Shown: piece by piece, positions 53,705-63,371 of the stretch
Layout: each line of letters opens with the position of its first letter
Numbering within the stretch: the first letter of the stretch is position 1
Source: an uncultured Haliea sp.
GTDB lineage: Bacteria; Pseudomonadota; Gammaproteobacteria; Pseudomonadales; Halieaceae
Reading direction: 5' to 3'
Length of the DNA stretch: 64,000 nucleotides
Assembly (NCBI GenBank): GCA_913061145.1
Contig: CAJXUQ010000004.1
Coordinates: 124,001 to 188,000, forward strand
Program-made: the position numbers and the translations under genes
The notes under the pieces: model-generated
Seen by the model: only the letters and a program-made list of their open reading frames with translations
What the model was told of the DNA's origin: nothing
Databases searched by the model: none

Positions 53705-54835
53705 CTAGTCGCCCATTGGGGCGACACTGCTCAGAATCAGTTGTACCAGACGCGTCTGCCGGGTGACACCCGTCTTCGAAAAGATGGCGCTGAGATGGGA
53801 TTTCCCGGTGTTGCGGGAAATGTGCAGGCGCACGCAGGCTTCGTCCAGCGTTGCGCCCCCCGCCAGTAGCAGGCTCAGGGTGGCCTCGGCACGGGTCAGC
53901 CCGAACAGGGTCATCAACACATCCACCGGTGCTTCGCGCTGATATTCCGGATCCGACACAAAAACGGCCACGGACGGATTGCGGCTGCCATCCGGTGCTG
54001 CCACCAACGGCAGTGGCCGCATCAGCAGGCCGGGGCCCGGACTGCTGCCACTGTCCAGCCGGAGGGCCTTGACCAGGCCTGGCTCCCCACGCAGGTGCGC
54101 CTGCATGACATCATCCAGGCACTCCCGGAATGCCTGCTGGTCGCTACGATGCACCAGGCGCAGCTGCCCCTCGTGCTGCGTCAGCCAGCGGCCTTCAGCC
54201 AGCAGGCGCTCGCCGGCGCTGTTGCTGTGTCGAATCCGCGCCCGCCGGTCCAGAATGAACGCACCCAGCGCCATGCGGTCCACCGCTGCCGCGAACAGCG
54301 TACGCTCGCTCTCCACCCGCGCGATGCGCGCGTGCAGACGGATCGTCTGCTGAATATGGGGCAACAGGCAGCGGGCGAGCTCGCGCTCCGGTGCCGCGAA
54401 ATTGGTCCGTCCTGCGACCCGGGCAAAGCGCAGGCGTGCGGTATTGCCGAGTTCATCACCCAGATCTGCACCCATAATATGCCTGATACCGGTGGGCTCC
54501 ACGTATTGCCGGAAATAGGCTGACTGGTAGTACTCGCCGGGGGGCATAAAGGCATCCACGGTGAAGACCTCACCCGGCGGCAGGTTCACGAAGGGGTCCA
54601 GGGCAAAGTAGCTCTCGTTATAGGCGTTCACCGCGTCCGGGGAGAGCACCACGGAATTGATGACCAGCCCGCTATCCCCCTCGCGCGGTGCGCGCAGGAT
54701 CAGCGTGACGTAGTCGGCATCCAGCGCCTCCCCCAGCAGGCGCAGAAACGCCTGCCAGGGAGGGTCTGCTAGCGGGCCTCGCGAAAGCGCCAGCAGCAGC
54801 TCATTCATGGGGGCCGAAATCAGATATTCGCGCAT
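53705..54835 (-). CDS. LuxR-type transcriptional regulator
   Basis: A 376-residue regulator whose C-terminal 65 residues form a LuxR/FixJ helix-turn-helix (FGLTRAEATLSLLLAGG, then HISRNTGKSHLSAIFSKTG). The N-terminal 300 residues resemble a GAF/PAS-like sensing module but no named domain is certain. There is no receiver domain aspartate pattern, so it is not a two-component response regulator. The start at 54835 lacks a strong binding site; ATG 10 codons later is an alternative. Possible targets are the adjacent oxidoreductase, MFS and SDR genes. Confidence 0.8.
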   Translation of the reverse strand: MREYLISAPMNELLLALSRGPLADPPWQAFLRLLGEALDADYVTLILRAPREGDSGLVINSVVLSPDAVNAYNESYFALDPFVNLPPGEVFTVDAFMPPGEYYQSAYFRQYVEPTGIRHIMGADLGDELGNTARLRFARVAGRTNFAAPERELARCLLPHIQQTIRLHARIARVESERTLFAAAVDRMALGAFILDRRARIRHSNSAGERLLAEGRWLTQHEGQLRLVHRSDQQAFRECLDDVMQAHLRGEPGLVKALRLDSGSSPGPGLLMRPLPLVAAPDGSRNPSVAVFVSDPEYQREAPVDVLMTLFGLTRAEATLSLLLAGGATLDEACVRLHISRNTGKSHLSAIFSKTGVTRQTRLVQLILSSVAPMGD

Positions 54836-54905
54836 GGTGGGTTCCAGCCGGGTCTGCGCGCATTGTCCCGCCCGCGAGCGAGGCGGTCAAACAGCCCCCA
54901 AAACC

Positions 54906-55928
54906 TCAAGCTCGCAATCTGGCAATGGCGGCGGCGGCCTGTGTATCCTGGGCAGTGTCCTGCGGCATCGGGAAAGTGATGCTGTCGGCAAGCCCGGCAT
55001 AGCGTGCGCGCAGCACCTCCGCGATTTCCGCGTAAGAACCCCGTGGCACGAAGGCACTGAGCATCTCGTCGGTGACGACGGCGGGGAGATCCTGCCAGCG
55101 CCCCTCCCGGGTCAGTGCCTGCAGTTCGGCACCGCGCGCCTGCCAGCCAAACAGCTCGAGGCTCGGCCAGTAGGCCGGGGTTGAATACAGGAACCCCAGC
55201 AAACGGCGCTGTTGTTCCCACTGCTGCGCCACCGCCTGCTCATCGACGCCGGTGGCCACCAGCGGCCCCAGAATCAGCCGCAGCGCTGCGGGATCACGTC
55301 CGGCGCGCTCCAGACCGTCGCGCAGGCGGGGCAAGCACACTGTCCGGAGGTACTCAGGGGGCGTATTCGTGGGGTGGGTGATCATACCATCCGCGATCCT
55401 GCCCACCATGCGCGTCATGGCGGGCCCCACCGCGCCACAAAGCAGTGGGATGTCCGGATGCGCGATAGGGCCTGGATTGAAGAAGGGCTGCAAGCGGGTA
55501 AACCGGTAATGCTCACCCTCGAAGCGCAGGGGTGTACCGTGCTGGAAACTGTCGAAGATAGCGCGCAATGACTGCACATACTCGCGCAACTGTGGCACGG
55601 GTGAATCCCAACGCGCCGAATACCGCTGTTCGATGTTCTGCTTAATTTGGGTGCCGAGACCCAGCTCGAAGCGTCCACCAGAGAGTTGCTGCAAATCCCA
55701 GGCGGCCACCGCGACGGTCATCGGGCTGCGCGGAAACGCCACCAGCACCGAGGTGCCCACACGCAGACGTCGCGTCGCCTGCAGCGCCAGCGCTGCCAGC
55801 AACAGACCGTCGTGGATGGCATCGGGGACATGCAACCCATCAAACCCCATGGCCTCAGCCCGGGCCGCATGCGCGGCAATGCCACAGGGGCCCATGGATT
55901 CCGGTGTCGTTGCATAAACCTTGAACAC
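54906..55928 (-). CDS. Luciferase-like (LLM class) oxidoreductase
   Basis: A 340-residue TIM-barrel protein of the bacterial luciferase/F420-dependent superfamily, with EAMGFDGLHVPDAIHDG at the N-terminus and GGRFELGLGTQIKQNIEQRY and CGAVGPAMTRMVGRIADG as conserved flavin-binding parts. It resembles a subgroup usually described as F420-dependent, but FMN is just as possible in this lineage. Substrate unknown. It is followed by the LuxR-type regulator and preceded by the MFS gene on the same strand. Confidence 0.82.
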   Translation of the reverse strand: MFKVYATTPESMGPCGIAAHAARAEAMGFDGLHVPDAIHDGLLLAALALQATRRLRVGTSVLVAFPRSPMTVAVAAWDLQQLSGGRFELGLGTQIKQNIEQRYSARWDSPVPQLREYVQSLRAIFDSFQHGTPLRFEGEHYRFTRLQPFFNPGPIAHPDIPLLCGAVGPAMTRMVGRIADGMITHPTNTPPEYLRTVCLPRLRDGLERAGRDPAALRLILGPLVATGVDEQAVAQQWEQQRRLLGFLYSTPAYWPSLELFGWQARGAELQALTREGRWQDLPAVVTDEMLSAFVPRGSYAEIAEVLRARYAGLADSITFPMPQDTAQDTQAAAAIARLRA

Positions 55929-55938
55929 GGTGCTGCGC

Positions 55939-57153
55939 TCAGGCGCTGTGATCGCCAGCCGCAGGCAGGCGAATCAGGGGCAGCAGCGCGAGTCCGATGA
56001 GCAGAGCGCCGATAAACCCGACAAATGCACCTGCATAGCTGCCACTGGTGTCGTAGATCAGCCCCGCCAGAGGCGGGCCCACCAGCGTCAATGGCATGAT
56101 CACCGGGTTCATGAGGCCCATGACGCGCCCGTAATTGGCCGCCCCGAACAACACCGCCAGCAGCGAACCCCAGACCGGCAGCATCCCGCCGGCGGCGAGG
56201 CCAAGACTGACGCTGCCTGCCAGTAGCAACGTGTAGGTGTCACCCAACAGGTAGCAGGCCACGCCCACCATCACCAGCATCATGGATGCACCCAGTGCCA
56301 CGCGCAGGTCGAGACGGTCGGCGATGGTGCCGAAGCCAAGCTTGCCCACAATGCCCGCCAGGGCGATGGCGGACACCAGAAATGCCGCCCGCTCGGCCGG
56401 AGAGCCCACACCCAACGCGAACGGTACCAGATTTGCCAGCACCGCCGAATACACGCCGAACAGCAGGCCCATCGCCATCGCCACCAGCCAGAAATTCCGC
56501 TCGCGCAGCAGCGCTGCCGTGGACAAAGGCGGCGGCGCAAATGCGGGGCCGGAGGGCGGCGCATCACCGTCGGGGTGCAGGCCACGATCGCCGGGACGGT
56601 TGGCCACCATCCACACCGCTGGCAGGGTCACCAGCAGCGTGCCCACGCCGAGGATACGCAGCGCGTTGCGCCACTCGTAGGTATCGATCAGCCACTGCAC
56701 CAACGGCGGGAATACGAAACCACCGACCGAGGTGCCGACTGCGGCAACACCCAGGGCCATGCCGCGACGACGCGTAAACCAGCGCGCCAGCAGGGTTGAG
56801 GTCGTCAACGGGCCGAGCAGGTTGATGCCCAGCACCATCAGCCCGGCATAGACCAGCGGCACCTGCCAGCTGGCGGTGGTGAAGGATAACAACAGATAGC
56901 CCGACGCAAGACCCAGCGCACCGATGAACATCATCCCGCGCAGTGATCCGCGGTCGATCATACCGCCCAGAAACGGCGAGATCAGACCACCGGCCAGCGT
57001 CATCCCCGTCATACCCAGCATCATGGTCATCCGGCTGGCCTGGAAAGCCTCGCCCACGGGCACCGCAACCACACTGTAGGAATACATGATGCTGCCGTTG
57101 CTGACCATGAGCACCAGGAACGCAACGCCGACCAACCACCAACCGTAAAACAC
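55939..57153 (-). CDS. MFS transporter
   Basis: A 404-residue major facilitator with 12 predicted membrane helices. GGMIDRGSLRGMMFIGALG, the A-type motif after TM2, and RPGDRGLHPDG at the central loop are visible; it resembles oxalate/formate antiporter and monocarboxylate-like members. The GTG at 57153 is chosen as the start because AGGGAG lies nine bases upstream and just after the SDR stop; an ATG inside the SDR gene would lack a binding site. It probably exports or imports an organic acid used by the neighbouring enzymes. Confidence 0.82.
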   Translation of the reverse strand: MFYGWWLVGVAFLVLMVSNGSIMYSYSVVAVPVGEAFQASRMTMMLGMTGMTLAGGLISPFLGGMIDRGSLRGMMFIGALGLASGYLLLSFTTASWQVPLVYAGLMVLGINLLGPLTTSTLLARWFTRRRGMALGVAAVGTSVGGFVFPPLVQWLIDTYEWRNALRILGVGTLLVTLPAVWMVANRPGDRGLHPDGDAPPSGPAFAPPPLSTAALLRERNFWLVAMAMGLLFGVYSAVLANLVPFALGVGSPAERAAFLVSAIALAGIVGKLGFGTIADRLDLRVALGASMMLVMVGVACYLLGDTYTLLLAGSVSLGLAAGGMLPVWGSLLAVLFGAANYGRVMGLMNPVIMPLTLVGPPLAGLIYDTSGSYAGAFVGFIGALLIGLALLPLIRLPAAGDHSA

Positions 57154-57169
57154 CAGCCCGTTCTCCCTG

Positions 57170-57961
57170 TCAGATCGGCATGAACTCACCGCCATTGACA
57201 TCCAGCGCAGCTCCCGTCACCACGCGCGCGTAGTCAGAGCCGAGGAATACCGCGGCTTTGGCGCAGTCGCCGTCGTCGGGGATATGGCCCAGCGGAATGC
57301 TGCGCGTGACCTCGGCGATCAACTCGTCCTTGCTGCGACCCGACGCCTGGGACTGCCAGTCGAAGTACCCCTCGACAGCGGGCCCCCACATCCAGCCCAT
57401 GTGGCAGCTGTTGACGCGGATATTGTCGCCCCCCAGTTCCAGCGCCAGGTGCTTGGTGGCCGCGCGCAGGGCGGACTTGGAGGCACCGTAGCCACCCTGG
57501 GTCGCCAGCGGCTTGTGCTCGACCATAGTGGCAATCATGACAATCGCACCACCCCCCGCCGCACGCAGGGCGGGAATGCAGGCCTGTGTCAGCTGCATGG
57601 TGCCAAAGAAATTGACCTCCATACTGCGGCGCCAGCCATTCAGGTCGGCCTCCGCAATGGGTTCGAAACTGCCGGGATCGTAGGCGCTGTTGAACAGCAC
57701 ATCGATGCGACCAAACTCCGCCACCGTTGCCTCGGCGAGCGCCTGGCACTGTGCATTGTCGGCGATGTCGGTGACCACCTTGAGCACCCGGGTACCCAGG
57801 CCCAGCGCCTGGATTTCCGCCTCTGCGGTATCCAGCTTGGCGGGCGTGCGGGCCGCGAGTACCACCGCGCTGGCACCCTCCTTTGCGGCCAACGTAGACA
57901 ATTCCTGACCCAGTCCGGGGCCAATACCTGAGACGATGACAACCTTATCCTGCAGCAGCAT
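57170..57961 (-). CDS. Short-chain dehydrogenase/reductase
   Basis: A 263-residue SDR with a variant cofactor motif SGIGPGLGQ, NSAY in place of NNAG, catalytic Ser/Tyr/Lys implied by MIATMVEH and YGASKSAL, and a usual C-terminal GAALDVNGGEF. The Ser is replaced by Thr in the position usually occupied (IATM), which is uncommon. It is followed closely by the MFS gene, which appears to start from a binding site in the short gap. Substrate unknown. Confidence 0.82.
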   Translation of the reverse strand: MLLQDKVVIVSGIGPGLGQELSTLAAKEGASAVVLAARTPAKLDTAEAEIQALGLGTRVLKVVTDIADNAQCQALAEATVAEFGRIDVLFNSAYDPGSFEPIAEADLNGWRRSMEVNFFGTMQLTQACIPALRAAGGGAIVMIATMVEHKPLATQGGYGASKSALRAATKHLALELGGDNIRVNSCHMGWMWGPAVEGYFDWQSQASGRSKDELIAEVTRSIPLGHIPDDGDCAKAAVFLGSDYARVVTGAALDVNGGEFMPI

Positions 57962-58113
57962 GGACCTGTTCCTCTGTTGTTATGTGGGAAGTGCTTGTTC
58001 AGCAACTGGGTCATTCTGGGCAGGCAGCGAAGCCAGAGCAAACGAAACCGGTGAGAGACTGCCGGGCAGTGCAGCAGTTCGAACCGGCTTCCACTGCCAC
58101 GCGGACAGCGGGA

Positions 58114-61100
58114 TCAGCCGTATTGCAGCGCCACCTGTTCCTGGCCCACACAGTCGCGCAGCTGTTGCAGGAGCTCGTCGCTGGGCGTGACCGACCAGCG
58201 CTCACCCAGTCGAATGCGCGCGCGACCAGCGGGCTGTTCATACCACACCGAGACCGGACAGCGCCCTCCCCCGGCTGCGGCAAGCGCCTGCGCCAGCCGG
58301 TCTGCCAGGGCGTCATCGAGGGCCGCCTGGCTGACCTCGATGGTCAGCTCCGCTGCGTGGGACTCGCGCACCGCCTGCAGGCTGTGTACGTCCTTGGCCC
58401 GCACCGACAGACCGCCAGAATAGTCATCGTGTGCCACGTTGCCCTCGACAATCACGATCTGGTCTTTAACCAGCAGCTCGCGTTTTTCGCTGAGGGTTTC
58501 CGGGTAGACCGTCACCTCGATGCGCGCGCTGCGATCGTCCAGCTGCAGAATCGCCATGGTGTCGCCGCGCTTGGTCTTCATGGTGCGGCTGGCGACGATG
58601 AGTCCGGCCAGCATCTGGCTGCCCTGCTTGTCGGCGCGCAAATCCGCGATCAGCGTTGGTGCGAAGCGTCGCACCTCCTCCGCGTACTCATCGATGGGAT
58701 GACCTGTGACGTACAGCCCCAACGTGTCCTTTTCCCCAGTGAGTCGCTCACGCACCGACCAGGGCCGCACGGCGTGGAACGCGGCATAGACATCGCCCGC
58801 TGTGCGGGTCGTATCGGACACGACCTCGCCAAACAGGTCCGCGATACCACACTCGCGATTGCTGGCACTCTGCTCGGCGGTTTTCAGTGCATCGTCCAAC
58901 GCCGCGAGCAACACCCAGCGGTCTGTGCCGAGCCGGTCAAAGGCACCGGCACGGATCAGGGCCTCGATCGCCCGCCGGTTGACTTTGCGCGGGTCGGTGC
59001 GCGCGCAGAAGTCGAACAGGTCGCGAAAGGGGCCGCCCTCCTCGCGCGCGCGCAGCAGGTTCTCCACCGGACCCTCACCGAGCCCCTTGATCGCACCGAG
59101 CCCGTAGATAATCTCGTTGCTGCTGTCCACCGTGAACATGTACTGGCCCTCGTTCACATCGGGCAGCCGGAGCGCCAGTTGCATGGCCCGGCATTCCTCG
59201 ACAAACACCACGATCTTGTCCGTGTTCTGCAGTTCCGAGCTCATGACCGCCGCCATGAAGTGAGCGGGGTAATGGGTTTTCAACCAGGCGGTCTGGTAGG
59301 ACACCAGGGCGTAGGCCGCGGAGTGCGACTTGTTGAAGCCGTAGCCGGCAAATTTCTCCACCAGATCAAAAATACGAATGGCCAGCTCGCCGTCAATGCC
59401 CTTGCTGCGCGCCCCCTCCTCAAACACGGCACGCTGCTTGGCCATTTCTTCCGGCTTCTTCTTGCCCATGGCGCGGCGCAGCAGATCGGCTTCACCGAGA
59501 CTGTAGCCCGCGAGCTCCTGGGCAATCTGCATGACCTGTTCCTGGTACAGGATGATGCCGTAGGTGGGCTCCAGGATGGGCTTGAGTAACAAATGCTGGT
59601 ATTCAGGGTCCGGGTAGGAGATTGTCTCCCGCCCGTGTTTACGGTTGATGAAGTTGTCCACCATGCCCGATTGCAATGGCCCGGGGCGGAACAGCGCGAC
59701 CAGGGCGATGATGTCCTCGAAACAGTCCGGCTTCAGGCGCTTGATCAGGTCTTTCATGCCGCGCGATTCCAGCTGGAATACCGCCGTGGTCTCCGCCGCC
59801 TGCAGCAGCCTGAAGCTCGCGGCATCGTCCAGGGGAATTGCACTGATGTCCAGCGGCTCCTCACCCTGCTGCGCCCGCACGGCGTTGATCATGCGCACCG
59901 CCCAGTCGATGATGGTCAGGGTGCGCAGGCCAAGGAAGTCGAATTTGACCAGGCCGGCATCTTCCACATCGCCCTTGTCGTACTGGGTGACCAGACCTCC
60001 CCCGGCTTCATCGCAGTACAGCGGGGAAAAGTCGGTCAGGCGGGAGGGGGCAATCACCACGCCGCCGGCATGCTTGCCCACGTTGCGCGTGATGCCCTCC
60101 AGCTGTACCGCCATATCCCAGATTTCCAGCGCCTGATTGTCCTCGGCGAGAAAGTCGCGCAGCACCTCCTCCTGCTCCAGCGCCTTTTCCAGCGTCATGC
60201 CGACTTCGAAAGGAATCATCTTCGACAGCTTGTCGCCGAGGCTGTAGGGCTTGTTCTGCACCCGCGCCACATCGCGCACCACGGCCTTGGCCGCCATGGT
60301 GCCGAAGGTAATGATCTGCGACACGGCTTCACGGCCGTAGGTGTCAGCCACGTAGTCGATAACCCGGTCGCGCCGGTCCATACAGAAATCGACATCGAAG
60401 TCGGGCATCGACACCCGCTCGGGATTGAGGAAGCGCTCGAACAGCAGGTCGTACTGCAACGGATCGAGGTCGGTAATTTCCAATGCGTAGGCCACCAGTG
60501 AGCCGGCACCGGAACCCCGCCCCGGACCGACGGGGATTTCATGCTGCTTGGCCCAGCGGATGAAATCCATAACGATCAGGAAATAGCCGGGGAAACCCAT
60601 CTGGATGATGGTATCCAGCTCGAAGTCGAGGCGCGCCCGGTAGCTTGCCTGGTGTTCGGGGAAATCGGGGCTGGCGGTGTCAAAGAGGCGCGCCAGGCGA
60701 CGATCCAGGCCCTCGTGGGAGAGCTGCCTGAAATAGGCATCCATGGTCAGGCCAGCGGGCACCGGGTAGTCGGGCAGATAGGGCTTGCCCAGCTCCAGTA
60801 CCAGGTTACAGCGCCGCGCGATCTCCACGGAATTCTGCAGTGCTTCTGGCAGGTCGGAGAACAGCGCCGCCATTTCTTCGGGCGAACGCAGGTACTGCTG
60901 GTCGGTGTAGGCCCGCACCCGCCGCGGGTCGTCGAGGGTACGCCCCTCGCGGATGGACACCCGCGCCTCGTGCGCCTCGAACTCGCTGGCATCCAGGAAA
61001 CGTACATCGTTGGTTGCGACCACCGGGCAGGCAAGGCGCCCGGCCAGTTCCACGGCAGCGTGCAGGTGCGTCTCGTCGCCCTCACGCCCTGTGCGATGCA

Positions 61101-61602
61101 CTTCCAGGTAATAGCGACCGGGATACAGCCCCATCCAGTAGGCCGCGCGTGACTCGGCCTGCGCGGCCCGCTCTGCCAGTAGTGCCTGCCCGACATCACC
61201 GGCTGCACCGCAGGAGAGGGCGATGATGCCGTCACTGCGCTCCGCCAGCCAGGCCTTGTGCACATAGGGCTCCCCGAGATACTGACCTTCGGTGTAGGCG
61301 CGCGAGATGAGCACGGTGAGGTTGCGGTAGCCGGTATCGTTCATGGCGAGCAGGCAAAGCGGGTAGGCGCGCTCGGGATCGTCCTCATCGAGCACGCGCA
61401 AATCCACGCCGAAAATCGGTTTGACGCCGGCTGCCAGGGCGGCCTTGTACACCTTGATCAGTGCGTAGAAATTGCTGCAGTCAGTGACCGCTACCGCGGC
61501 CATGCCAAGCGCTGCAACGCGCTCGACCAGCGGCTTGACGCGCACCATGCCGTCTATCAGTGAATACTCGGTATGCAGCCTGAGATGTACAAAATCGGTC
61601 AT
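58114..61602 (-). CDS. dnaE: DNA polymerase III alpha subunit
   Basis: A 1162-residue replicative polymerase catalytic subunit, essentially the same length as E. coli DnaE (1160). The PHP domain opens with FVHLRLHTEYSLIDGMVRVK. The catalytic aspartates are D401 and D403 in MPDFDVDFCMDRRD, the same numbers as in E. coli. The C-terminal OB fold with LAGLIVASRTMKTKRGDTMA is present. It is the last gene of an lpxA-lpxB-rnhB-dnaE run; accA, which often follows in Enterobacteriaceae, is absent here. The 152-base gap to the next gene shows no obvious terminator. Confidence 0.97.
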   Translation of the reverse strand: MTDFVHLRLHTEYSLIDGMVRVKPLVERVAALGMAAVAVTDCSNFYALIKVYKAALAAGVKPIFGVDLRVLDEDDPERAYPLCLLAMNDTGYRNLTVLISRAYTEGQYLGEPYVHKAWLAERSDGIIALSCGAAGDVGQALLAERAAQAESRAAYWMGLYPGRYYLEVHRTGREGDETHLHAAVELAGRLACPVVATNDVRFLDASEFEAHEARVSIREGRTLDDPRRVRAYTDQQYLRSPEEMAALFSDLPEALQNSVEIARRCNLVLELGKPYLPDYPVPAGLTMDAYFRQLSHEGLDRRLARLFDTASPDFPEHQASYRARLDFELDTIIQMGFPGYFLIVMDFIRWAKQHEIPVGPGRGSGAGSLVAYALEITDLDPLQYDLLFERFLNPERVSMPDFDVDFCMDRRDRVIDYVADTYGREAVSQIITFGTMAAKAVVRDVARVQNKPYSLGDKLSKMIPFEVGMTLEKALEQEEVLRDFLAEDNQALEIWDMAVQLEGITRNVGKHAGGVVIAPSRLTDFSPLYCDEAGGGLVTQYDKGDVEDAGLVKFDFLGLRTLTIIDWAVRMINAVRAQQGEEPLDISAIPLDDAASFRLLQAAETTAVFQLESRGMKDLIKRLKPDCFEDIIALVALFRPGPLQSGMVDNFINRKHGRETISYPDPEYQHLLLKPILEPTYGIILYQEQVMQIAQELAGYSLGEADLLRRAMGKKKPEEMAKQRAVFEEGARSKGIDGELAIRIFDLVEKFAGYGFNKSHSAAYALVSYQTAWLKTHYPAHFMAAVMSSELQNTDKIVVFVEECRAMQLALRLPDVNEGQYMFTVDSSNEIIYGLGAIKGLGEGPVENLLRAREEGGPFRDLFDFCARTDPRKVNRRAIEALIRAGAFDRLGTDRWVLLAALDDALKTAEQSASNRECGIADLFGEVVSDTTRTAGDVYAAFHAVRPWSVRERLTGEKDTLGLYVTGHPIDEYAEEVRRFAPTLIADLRADKQGSQMLAGLIVASRTMKTKRGDTMAILQLDDRSARIEVTVYPETLSEKRELLVKDQIVIVEGNVAHDDYSGGLSVRAKDVHSLQAVRESHAAELTIEVSQAALDDALADRLAQALAAAGGGRCPVSVWYEQPAGRARIRLGERWSVTPSDELLQQLRDCVGQEQVALQYG

Positions 61603-61611
61603 AGGGTCAGT

Positions 61612-62220
61612 TTACCCCTGGTGCGTCTCCGGCAACAGTTTTTTGACCGGCGCAAAGCTGCGACGGTGTGCCGGCGTCACCCCGAGACGCTGCAAAGCCT
61701 GCAAATGCTGGGCCGTGGGGTAACCCTTGTGGCTCGCGAATCCGTAGCCGGGATAGCGCTGGTCCAGTTCAACCAGTTCAGCATCCCGCTGTACCTTGGC
61801 CAGAATGGAGGCCGCCGCGATGCAGGCCACCCGGTCGTCCCCACCAATCACCGCATCTGCCCGGTAGGACCAGACCGGCAAGCGGTTGCCATCGACCAGC
61901 ACGCTGACCGGTTGCGGGTCCAGCGCCTCCACCGCGCGACGCATGGCGAGCAGCGACGCCTGCAGCACGTTCAGGGTATCGATCTCAGCCACCGAGGCAC
62001 GCCCCAGCGCCCATGCCACCGAATGATCGCGTATCTGTTGCGCGAGGGCCTCGCGGCGTCGCGGGCTGAGCTTCTTGGAGTCGCGCAGGCCGGGAATCGG
62101 TAGCGCTGGATCCAGGATCACGGCGGCCGCCACGACGTCACCTGCCAGCGGTCCGCGACCGACTTCGTCCACGCCGGCTACGCCGGGCGCATCGACGTCA
62201 ATCGCCAGCAGGTCGTTCAT
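61612..62220 (-). CDS. rnhB: Ribonuclease HII
   Basis: A 202-residue RNase HII. The catalytic acidic residues are D18 and E19 in [13 protein letters not shown], with further Asp in LVDGNRLP and a [10 protein letters not shown]-type block ([14 protein letters not shown]). It removes RNA from RNA-DNA hybrids and single ribonucleotides. Its ATG overlaps the lpxB stop by four bases, and dnaE starts nine bases after its stop. Confidence 0.96.
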   Translation of the reverse strand: MNDLLAIDVDAPGVAGVDEVGRGPLAGDVVAAAVILDPALPIPGLRDSKKLSPRRREALAQQIRDHSVAWALGRASVAEIDTLNVLQASLLAMRRAVEALDPQPVSVLVDGNRLPVWSYRADAVIGGDDRVACIAAASILAKVQRDAELVELDQRYPGYGFASHKGYPTAQHLQALQRLGVTPAHRRSFAPVKKLLPETHQG

Positions 62221-63371
62221 CGCGCACGGTCGTCCAGCACCGCCTCAATGCCATCGGCGCAGCGCTCGCCGAAGCCCAGCGCCAGTGACTGGTGAATAGC
62301 GGCAAAGGCCTGTCGCTGCTCTGCGGCCACCTTCGCGTTATACAGCAGCGGCTGTACCGCTGCGACCAGCCTGGCGGGGGTCGCATCCTGCTGAATCAGT
62401 TCCGGCACCAGCGCGCGCCCCGCCAGGATATTGGGCAATGCCGCAAAGGGAATGCGCACCAGCCGCGATACCAGCGCCCAGCTCAGGGGCGCCATACGGT
62501 AGGCCACGGCCATGGGTCGCTGCACCAGTAGCGCCTCCAGCGTCGCCGTGCCGGACGCCAGCAGGACGGCATCCGCCGCCGCCATCACCTCCCGCGAGCG
62601 TCCGTGAACCAGCGTTAACGGAAGCCCCCCGGAGGGCTCCAGCAAGCCGCGTATCTGCGCCTCACGCTCAGCGTTGGCGGCGGGCAGAGCAAACTGCAGT
62701 TCCGGGTCTGCTGCGGCGAGACGGCGCGCGACCTCCAGGAACAGGGGCGTCAGCGCCGCCACTTCCCCGCCTCGGCTGCCCGGCAGCAGGGCGAGCAGGC
62801 GGCCCTCCTGCGCAAGCCCCAGGCTGGCACGGGCGTTGTCCCGATCGGTGAATAGCGGTATCTCGTCCGCCAGCGGGTGTCCGACAAAGTCGGCCGCTAT
62901 ACCGTGCTGATGGTAGATCGCCGTTTCGAAGGGGAACAGGCACAACATCCGGTCTACGGCACGACGGATCTTGCGAATACGCCCCTGGCGCCAGGCCCAG
63001 ACCGAGGGGCTGACCAGATGCACGGTCTTGATACCCGCCCGACGCAGCTTCGACTCCAGGCGCAGGCAGAAGTCCGGTGAATCAATGCCAATGAACACAT
63101 CGGGAGGATTGGCGAGAAAATGCCGGTATACGCTGCGCCGGATGCGCAATAGCTCCGGCAGGCGCTTCAGCGGCTCGACAAAGCCCATGACCGACAGGCG
63201 GTCCATGGGAAACAGGCTGTTCAGGCCCTCCGCCTGCATCAGCGGCCCGCCAATTCCCTCCACCTCGAGGTCGCGGTAGCGACGGCGCAGCGCCGACAAC
63301 AGCCGCGAGCCCAGGATATCACCGGAGGCCTCGCCAGCAAGAATGCCAACACGCAGGCGCTTGCCTGGCAC
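62217..63371 (-). CDS. lpxB: Lipid-A-disaccharide synthase
   Basis: A 384-residue glycosyltransferase family 19 enzyme. [19 protein letters not shown] at the start, [16 protein letters not shown] and [16 protein letters not shown] are conserved. It joins lipid X and UDP-2,3-diacylglucosamine to form the lipid A disaccharide on the inner face of the inner membrane. The start is GTG, overlapping the lpxA stop by one base. Confidence 0.96.
   Translation of the reverse strand: MPGKRLRVGILAGEASGDILGSRLLSALRRRYRDLEVEGIGGPLMQAEGLNSLFPMDRLSVMGFVEPLKRLPELLRIRRSVYRHFLANPPDVFIGIDSPDFCLRLESKLRRAGIKTVHLVSPSVWAWRQGRIRKIRRAVDRMLCLFPFETAIYHQHGIAADFVGHPLADEIPLFTDRDNARASLGLAQEGRLLALLPGSRGGEVAALTPLFLEVARRLAAADPELQFALPAANAEREAQIRGLLEPSGGLPLTLVHGRSREVMAAADAVLLASGTATLEALLVQRPMAVAYRMAPLSWALVSRLVRIPFAALPNILAGRALVPELIQQDATPARLVAAVQPLLYNAKVAAEQRQAFAAIHQSLALGFGERCADGIEAVLDDRAR

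Noticed and set aside
57982-59589. 535-residue plus-strand frame opposite dnaE
   Set aside because: Antisense to dnaE, with no recognisable domain.
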